DNA from: JAJDTT01 sp965116695
GTDB taxonomy: Bacteria > Acidobacteriota > UBA6911 > RPQK01 > JAJDTT01
Assembly: GCA_965116695.1 (NCBI GenBank)
Contig: OZ220706.1
Location: 372,001-436,000, forward strand
Reading direction: 5' to 3'
DNA length: 64,000 nucleotides
Below the pieces are notes generated by a model. That model did not search any database, was not told where the DNA came from, and saw only the letters and a list, made by a program, of their open reading frames with translations. Shown piece by piece: positions 59,879 to 64,000 of this stretch. Numbering within the stretch: the stretch's first letter is position 1; every line of letters starts with the position of its first letter. The position numbers were made by a program, and so were the translations under genes.

Positions 59879-61393
59879 TCACCGAAACCTTAGCGAGAAG
59901 AGATCGGCGTCCTTCATCACCAGGCGCAGCCGCACCGGTTTTCCCGAGATTCGCCTCAAAGGCTCATCCGACTCGGCGCCGGAGTGGGTACGTTTCCAGC
60001 GGACCGTGTGCTCGATCTCGTCGCCCCAGACCAGCGGCGATTCCTCCAGAGCGAAGCCGGGAAGCGGCCGTCCGGCTTGGTCCTGAATTTCGATCCGGAT
60101 GCTTCCCGCCGCCGAAGTGGCGAAATTGAGCACCAGGTTGGACCCCTTGAAGGTCAGGGGCTTGGTCACCACCTCGCCTCCGCGGTAGCCGGCGTTGAGG
60201 GAGACGAACCCGTCGGTTCTCAGGACCATCCGCTCCATGTGAATGCTGGGAAACATGTAGTGGCGGATCACGTAGAGGGAGATCTCATCGTCTCCGGTAG
60301 AGACGACGCCCGTGGCTGTTCCGTTGGTGCGGTTGCCCCAGTTCCTTTTCTCGCGTCCGGGCCGAATGAAGGCTTGGGAAAACCTGCGGTCCCAGTTCAG
60401 GCCGTCGCGGCTGGTCATGAACACGGTGTCGGAGGCTCCGTTCGTGGGCGAGTCCGGAAACCGGGTCCGCCAGGGGACGAAACGCTTGGGGAATCCCAGG
60501 AAAATGTGGGGCGCCCGGAAGTACGTCGTGATTCCGCTGGTGTAGAAGTGGTCTCTGGGACCGTCTCCCAGGTCGATGTCCTCCAATTTGCTCCAGTTCA
60601 GGAAATCGGGCGAAGTGGCCCGGCCGATGGCCCGGATCGTGGGCATCCGCCGCTGGCCGGACCCGGAGTGACGGGGGGGATACCAGACTCGGAGATAGGC
60701 GGCGTACTCGTTCCTGTACCCGTCCCAGAGGATTCCGTCTCCACCCCAATCCGTCGGCGGCTGCGTGAGGATCGGTTCCTCGCGGATCGGTTTCCAGTGG
60801 ATGCCGTCAGGAGAGACCATGCCCACGATTCGTTTCAAGGGGACGTTCGGGTGTCCCGAGGCCAGCGCCTTGTACCGTTCCTCGGAGGGAGTCTTGGGAT
60901 TGGTGTCGAGAAACACCATGAAATTGTGGTTGCCGAATCCGTCCCAGATGATGTTGTTCTGCTTGGACCCCTCAAACTCCACCAGCCCCAGAGAGGGCTT
61001 GGTCCAGTTCCGGCCATCCCGGCTCTCGGCGTAGCAGGTTACCTCGGGATGTTCCGGGATCATGGTCTCACCCGGTTCCAGGAGGGACGGAACCGCGTAC
61101 GAGGGATCGCTGTGGCCCCGGTAGTACAGGCGGTAGAGACCGTCTCCGTGAACCACGGAGACATAGAAGCAGGTCGTGCCCTCCCAAGGTCTGTCGAAGT
61201 CGAGCACCTTGCCGCCGGAGGTGGGGGTCTGGAGCTCCAATTGGACGTCTCCGGTCATGGTGTCGATCAAGTAGTCGTCCACCATGGGCTCCAGCCGGTC
61301 GCCGATTTCCAGCGGTTGGTTCTCGTCGTGACTGCCGGCAGCCGGCGGCGGTGCCGCCAACAGCAGAACCGCGAGCAGTCTGGATCTCATCAT
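59879..61393 (-). CDS. Exported GH32/GH43-like beta-propeller protein (paralogue of 7709-9208)
   Basis: A 504-residue protein with a Sec signal ending near residue 20. Propeller-blade motifs include RLYYRGHSDPSY, SRDGRNWTKPSLGLVEFEGSKQNN, MVFLDTNPKTP, SPDGIHWKPIREEPILTQ and MTSRDGLNWDRRFSQAFI. The C-terminal beta domain ends VMKDADLFSLRFR, like its paralogue. GGAGGA precedes ATG 61393 at six bases. Relics of the same family flank it at 57795 and 63474. No catalytic residues can be assigned with certainty; a carbohydrate-related role is inferred from the fold. Confidence 0.8.
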   Translation of the reverse strand: MMRSRLLAVLLLAAPPPAAGSHDENQPLEIGDRLEPMVDDYLIDTMTGDVQLELQTPTSGGKVLDFDRPWEGTTCFYVSVVHGDGLYRLYYRGHSDPSYAVPSLLEPGETMIPEHPEVTCYAESRDGRNWTKPSLGLVEFEGSKQNNIIWDGFGNHNFMVFLDTNPKTPSEERYKALASGHPNVPLKRIVGMVSPDGIHWKPIREEPILTQPPTDWGGDGILWDGYRNEYAAYLRVWYPPRHSGSGQRRMPTIRAIGRATSPDFLNWSKLEDIDLGDGPRDHFYTSGITTYFRAPHIFLGFPKRFVPWRTRFPDSPTNGASDTVFMTSRDGLNWDRRFSQAFIRPGREKRNWGNRTNGTATGVVSTGDDEISLYVIRHYMFPSIHMERMVLRTDGFVSLNAGYRGGEVVTKPLTFKGSNLVLNFATSAAGSIRIEIQDQAGRPLPGFALEESPLVWGDEIEHTVRWKRTHSGAESDEPLRRISGKPVRLRLVMKDADLFSLRFR

Positions 61394-61655
61394 CTGGATT
61401 CCTCCTGTGTCCCGTGGCCGAAAACGGACGGCGAGTCTATCCAGGCAAGAAACCCGGGTCAAAACAGGACACCTTGGAGTCGGGCGAGGATATCGTCGAC
61501 AATATATTCTGTCTCAGCCGGGCCGCGGGCGAAGAAGGGAAAGAGCGGCGGCAGGATAAAGCGACGGTCCCGTTCTCCGAGATCTCGGCTTACGCACAAC
61601 ACGCCGCACCCCCGGGAGGACGCCTACTCCTGCGGCTCCCCGGTCGTAGCGGGCT

Positions 61656-62486
61656 TCAACCGACACGCAGCACAATGAACTCGTAGCCGTAGAATTCCGA
61701 ATAGGCATGCCAGATGTCTATTTCGTGTTGGCACTGGTCCGCCAGCTCTTGTGCATCCGGCGCATCGCGATGACGCTTGCGGAATGCGGTCACGTTGTCC
61801 TGCAGAGGCCGATAGTAGTTGTCCCACCACGCCGAAGCGGGGAGCGGAAAGTGCCCCACGGTCTCGTAGCCGCACGCCTCGACGGCTTCCAGCAGTGCGG
61901 AGATGTCTCGGATCGCCGGGTACTCCCGCTTCCAGAACGCGACGCATTCGGCGGGCGGTTCGGGCTTCCGCCAGCACACCTCGGTCAGCGCGACGTGCCC
62001 GTTCGGTCGCACCAACCGGCGCCAGGCACGCAGGCCCGCTTCGACACCCATGATGTTGATGGCCCCTTCGCACCAGATCAGGTCGAAGGAACCGTCGGCA
62101 AAGTCGAGTCGGTACATGTCCGCCACGCGGGCTTCCAGTCGATCCGCGATGCCCAGTTCATTGGCCTTGCGGTTCAACGCGTCGATGAACGGGGGGTGGT
62201 TGTCGACGGCGACGATGCGCAACGGCGAACTCTCCGCCAGCACCAGAGTCTGGGCGCCGGTCCCGGAGCCGATGTCGAGCACACGCGTCCGCGGCCCGAC
62301 GCCTGGCACGAGCCCGAGGGCCCGGCGCGTGCTCGCCGTGGTTCCCGGTCCCTGCCGGGGCAAACCACTGAACAGTTCGAAGAACAGCGCGGTGGCTCGA
62401 TCCGGCGGCGTGACCGCTCCTGTCGATGGTGTTCGAGACGGGCGGACCGGGGCGGAAGCGGCGGCGGAATGGGCTGCAACATCCAT
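61656..62486 (-). CDS. Class I SAM-dependent methyltransferase
   Basis: A 276-residue cytosolic methyltransferase. The SAM-binding motif I is VLDIGSGTGAQTL, the acidic residue of motif II lies in IVAVDNHPPFI, and IWCEGAINIMG and GHVALTEVCW follow. The start ATG 62486 is supported by GAGGG five bases upstream; a longer frame reaching 62837 runs through regulatory repeats and antitoxin sequence. It probably methylates a small molecule; the closest recognised type is a generic ubiquinone/menaquinone-like methyltransferase. It is divergent from the antitoxin gene. Confidence 0.88.
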   Translation of the reverse strand: MDVAAHSAAASAPVRPSRTPSTGAVTPPDRATALFFELFSGLPRQGPGTTASTRRALGLVPGVGPRTRVLDIGSGTGAQTLVLAESSPLRIVAVDNHPPFIDALNRKANELGIADRLEARVADMYRLDFADGSFDLIWCEGAINIMGVEAGLRAWRRLVRPNGHVALTEVCWRKPEPPAECVAFWKREYPAIRDISALLEAVEACGYETVGHFPLPASAWWDNYYRPLQDNVTAFRKRHRDAPDAQELADQCQHEIDIWHAYSEFYGYEFIVLRVG

Positions 62487-62514
62487 TCCCTCATTATCGT
62501 GAATCGAAGAGAAA

Positions 62515-62532
62515 GGGACAGTCCCGTTCTCC
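62515..62532 (+). repeat. GGGACAGT-type repeat
   Basis: GGGACAGTCCCGTTCTCC lies in the divergent gap between the methyltransferase and antitoxin genes. A partial relative (GGTCCCGTTCTCC) occurs near 61566. Confidence 0.5.
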
Positions 62533-62648
62533 GCGGAACCTGCACCGCGGATATCAGGCTTCGATTGGCGAAGGGAGCCTGCGGTCCCTGAGAATCCACT
62601 GCCGGCATCAATATTGTGGGTCACCTGGATGCAGTGTATTGTGTGACC

Positions 62649-62672
62649 ATGGTCGTGACTATGGTCGTGACT
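62649..62672 (+). promoter_or_regulatory. Tandem direct repeat upstream of the toxin-antitoxin module (probable operator)
   Basis: ATGGTCGTGACT occurs twice without a gap (62649-62660 and 62661-62672), 40 bases before the antitoxin start. Phd/YefM antitoxins autoregulate by binding repeated or palindromic operators, so this is a natural site. Confidence 0.5.
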
Positions 62673-62712
62673 ATGTTTATATCCCACACTGCAAGAGGAA
62701 GAGTGTGAAGCC

Positions 62713-62997
62713 ATGACAGTTGCCAAACGAGACGGAGCGAGTGAATCCCGCACCATCAAGGCGTCCGAGTTCAAGGCCAAGTGCCTCAGGCTGATGGACG
62801 AAGTGGCAGAGAGCGGAGAAGAGATCGTGATCACCAAGAACGGCCGCCCAACGGCGCGCCTCCTGCCCTACCGGAAGCAGTTCGGGGATTGGTTCGGGGC
62901 CGATCGAGGCAGGATCGAAATCATCGGCGACATCATCTCCCCGATCGGCTTGGAGTGGGAAGCCGAGGTGAACCCCGACCGGGTGGCCAATCCGTGA
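62713..62997 (+). CDS. Phd/YefM-type antitoxin
   Basis: A 94-residue protein with the Phd/YefM fold signature: TIKASEFKAKCLRLMDEVAESGEEIVITKNGRPTARLLP. The C-terminal tail (FGDWFGADRGRIEIIGDI) is the toxin-binding part. It starts at ATG 62713. Its TGA overlaps the GTG start of the VapC-type toxin gene (GTGA), so both are made together. Tandem repeats 40 bases upstream are likely autoregulatory sites. The pair is intact, unlike the two broken modules earlier in the window. Confidence 0.92.
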   Translation: MTVAKRDGASESRTIKASEFKAKCLRLMDEVAESGEEIVITKNGRPTARLLPYRKQFGDWFGADRGRIEIIGDIISPIGLEWEAEVNPDRVANP

Positions 62998-63392
62998 TCC
63001 TGGTGGACACTCACGTACTGTTGTGGTCGAGACTTGGTGGACCGCAAATCGGGCCTCTTACCCGAGGGCTGATGGAACGGGGACTACGGGAAGCCGCGTT
63101 GGCGGCGTCGGCGTTTTCGTTCTGGGAGGTGGCTCTGTTGCAAGCGAAGGGGCGCATCCGCCTGCTGGAGGACGTCAGAACCTGGCGCACCCGGCTTCTC
63201 CAGGATGGTCTCGTCGAGATTCCGGTAGACGGCGACATTGCCATCCGCGCCAACAGCCTGGAGAACTTCCACGGGGATCCAGCCGACCGTATCATCGTCG
63301 CCACTGCCCTGGGGGGCCACAGCCTGCTCACGGCTGATGAGCGCATCCTGAACTGGAGCGGCCACCTTCGCCGCGAGGACGCGAGAGCGTAG
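62994..63392 (+). CDS. VapC-type PIN-domain toxin
   Basis: A 132-residue PIN ribonuclease. Acidic active-site residues are visible in VDTHVLLWSRL (Asp near residue 5), SFWEVALL (Glu about 43) and DPADRIIVATAL (Asp about 97-100), with a late Asp in LLTADERILNWSG. It would cleave RNA when its antitoxin is degraded. GTG 62994 overlaps the antitoxin stop. The subgroup with VDTHVLLW and SFWEVALL commonly pairs with Phd/YefM antitoxins, as here. Confidence 0.92.
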   Translation: MILVDTHVLLWSRLGGPQIGPLTRGLMERGLREAALAASAFSFWEVALLQAKGRIRLLEDVRTWRTRLLQDGLVEIPVDGDIAIRANSLENFHGDPADRIIVATALGGHSLLTADERILNWSGHLRREDARA

Positions 63393-63395
63393 CAC

Positions 63396-63413
63396 GGGAC
63401 AGTTCCGTTCTCC
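63396..63413 (+). repeat. GGGACAGT-type repeat
   Basis: GGGACAGTTCCGTTCTCC lies four bases after the toxin stop. It differs by one base from the copy at 62515-62532, so the two flank the toxin-antitoxin module in the same orientation. Confidence 0.5.
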
Positions 63414-63473
63414 CCGGTTCGCAAAAAGAGCGGAGAGAACTTCAGTTTGCCGCCAACGCCAAGCGTCTCCGGA

Positions 63474-63515
63474 TCAACGATACCGGAGCGAAAACAGGTC
63501 GGCGTCCTTAACTAT
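63474..63515 (-). pseudogene. C-terminal relic of the GH32/43-like family (13 codons)
   Basis: The minus strand encodes IVKDADLFSLRYR and a stop, nearly identical to the end of the gene at 59879-61393 (VMKDADLFSLRFR). The upstream remainder is absent, and the sialidase-like gene starts divergently 64 bases away. Confidence 0.6.
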
Positions 63516-63579
63516 TCTGCCTGCTATCTTGGGTATTGGAGTTTCAGCCTCAGATTCGATCGAACACGAAAGGGACGCC

Positions 63580-64000
63580 ATGACCTGGAAGAATTTCTCC
63601 CGTCGGCAATTCGCGAAACGCTTGACCGCCCTTGGAGCGCTGCCGCTGAGCTTCCGCCGCCTGTCGGCAGTTCCGGAGGTGGCTCCCTTGAGGCCTCCTG
63701 CTCCTCCTGAAGTCAAGTCCTACCCGGGGATCCTCAGGCACAGAGTGGTCTTTTGGGACCCTTACGGATACTCGGCCTGGCCGACCATCCTGAAGTGCCG
63801 GGATGGAGAGATGCTGATTGCATTCTGCGAAGCCATGCGCCGGAACGCCCGATTGACCCACGCGGATCCCTCGTTGTACGGCCTGATCATTCGCTCCGGC
63901 GATCAGGGGGAAAGCTGGTCCGAGCATCCCGAAGTCATCGGCGGCTACGAGTACTACGGAATGGATGATCCGGGCATCATGCAGTTGTCCGACGGGAGTA
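63580..64000 (+). CDS. Tat-exported sialidase/BNR-like protein, 3' end cut by the window
   Basis: About 140 residues are visible. The N-terminus has a Tat signal (SRRQFAKRL) and a hydrophobic region. It is followed by the start of a sialidase/BNR-type propeller (HRVVFWDPYGYSAWPTILKCRDGEMLIAFCEAMRR, IIRSGDQGESWSEHPEVIGG). SGDQGESW is the Asp-box motif of BNR repeats. The protein is likely an exported glycosidase-like propeller; activity cannot be judged without the remainder. Confidence 0.8.
   Translation, partial: MTWKNFSRRQFAKRLTALGALPLSFRRLSAVPEVAPLRPPAPPEVKSYPGILRHRVVFWDPYGYSAWPTILKCRDGEMLIAFCEAMRRNARLTHADPSLYGLIIRSGDQGESWSEHPEVIGGYEYYGMDDPGIMQLSDGS

Noticed and set aside
62487..62837. 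His-rich N-terminal extension of the methyltransferase (HSHDHSHDHGH), possible metal-binding domain
   Set aside because: The histidines come from the antisense of the ATGGTCGTGACT operator repeats and the antitoxin gene. The methyltransferase has a proper start and ribosome binding site at 62486.

Overview
The window is GC-rich, densely coded bacterial chromosome. It carries two very similar PSD1-type (DUF1549/DUF1553) genes, a DUF1501 gene, several Tat- or Sec-exported carbohydrate-related proteins and many secreted beta-sandwich proteins. This mix is typical of Acidobacteriota (Solibacter/Bryobacter-like) and also of Planctomycetota, Verrucomicrobiota and related uncultured lineages. An acidobacterial-type genome is my best guess, but no rRNA or marker gene fixes it. 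I found no CRISPR array, rRNA or complete insertion sequence.

Layout. 1-16.8 kb: a truncated PSD1 gene, a DUF4126 membrane protein, HtpX, a beta-sandwich pseudogene, two related carboxypeptidase-regulatory-like genes (one frameshifted and internally deleted), a GH32/43-like exported protein, a PSD1 + DUF1501 pair and a lipoprotein serine hydrolase. 16.7-27.2 kb: a large modular exported protein, a TPR protein, an orphan antitoxin with a wrecked VapC, a complete sugar ABC transporter, an M29-like/hypothetical/homocysteine-methyltransferase operon and a second orphan antitoxin with a wrecked PIN toxin. 27.3-33.7 kb: an HD protein, an exported PHP protein coupled to a DASS anion transporter, and a PLP decarboxylase. 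33.7-45 kb: a membrane SpoIIE phosphatase, a membrane sulfatase-fold protein, MFS transporter, heptaheme cytochrome and PQQ-type dehydrogenase on the minus strand; a degenerate OtsB-like protein, alcohol dehydrogenase and ThuA protein on the plus strand. 45-54.6 kb: an IlvD/Edd dehydratase, ankyrin lipoprotein, exported TIM-barrel-like protein, CocE-type hydrolase, and a TMTC-like glycosyltransferase beside a Dol-P-Man-synthase-like GT2. 54.7-64 kb: a metzincin-like protein and a Cache-like protein sharing a C-terminal module, an epimerase, a second GH32/43-like protein flanked by relics of its family, a methyltransferase, an intact Phd/VapC module and the start of a sialidase-like gene.

Working together. 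Much of the window serves the cell surface and sugar or organic-acid use: exported hydrolase-like proteins, a ribose/xylose-type ABC importer, a DASS transporter, sugar-acid dehydratase and PQQ-type dehydrogenase with a multiheme cytochrome. The GT2 + GT-C/TPR pair looks like a compact lipid-linked-sugar protein glycosylation system and is the strongest candidate for an under-described system.

The non-coding DNA is also informative. A family of short hairpins keeps its pairing while the stem sequence changes (9.3, 10.9, 35.2, 37.8, 45.0-45.2 and 49.3-49.4 kb, the last as a five-unit tandem array). A separate GGGACAGT-type repeat recurs between 56 and 63.4 kb. Several gene relics (beta-sandwich module, VapC, PIN toxin, GH-like, IstA) show active gene decay between intact neighbours.
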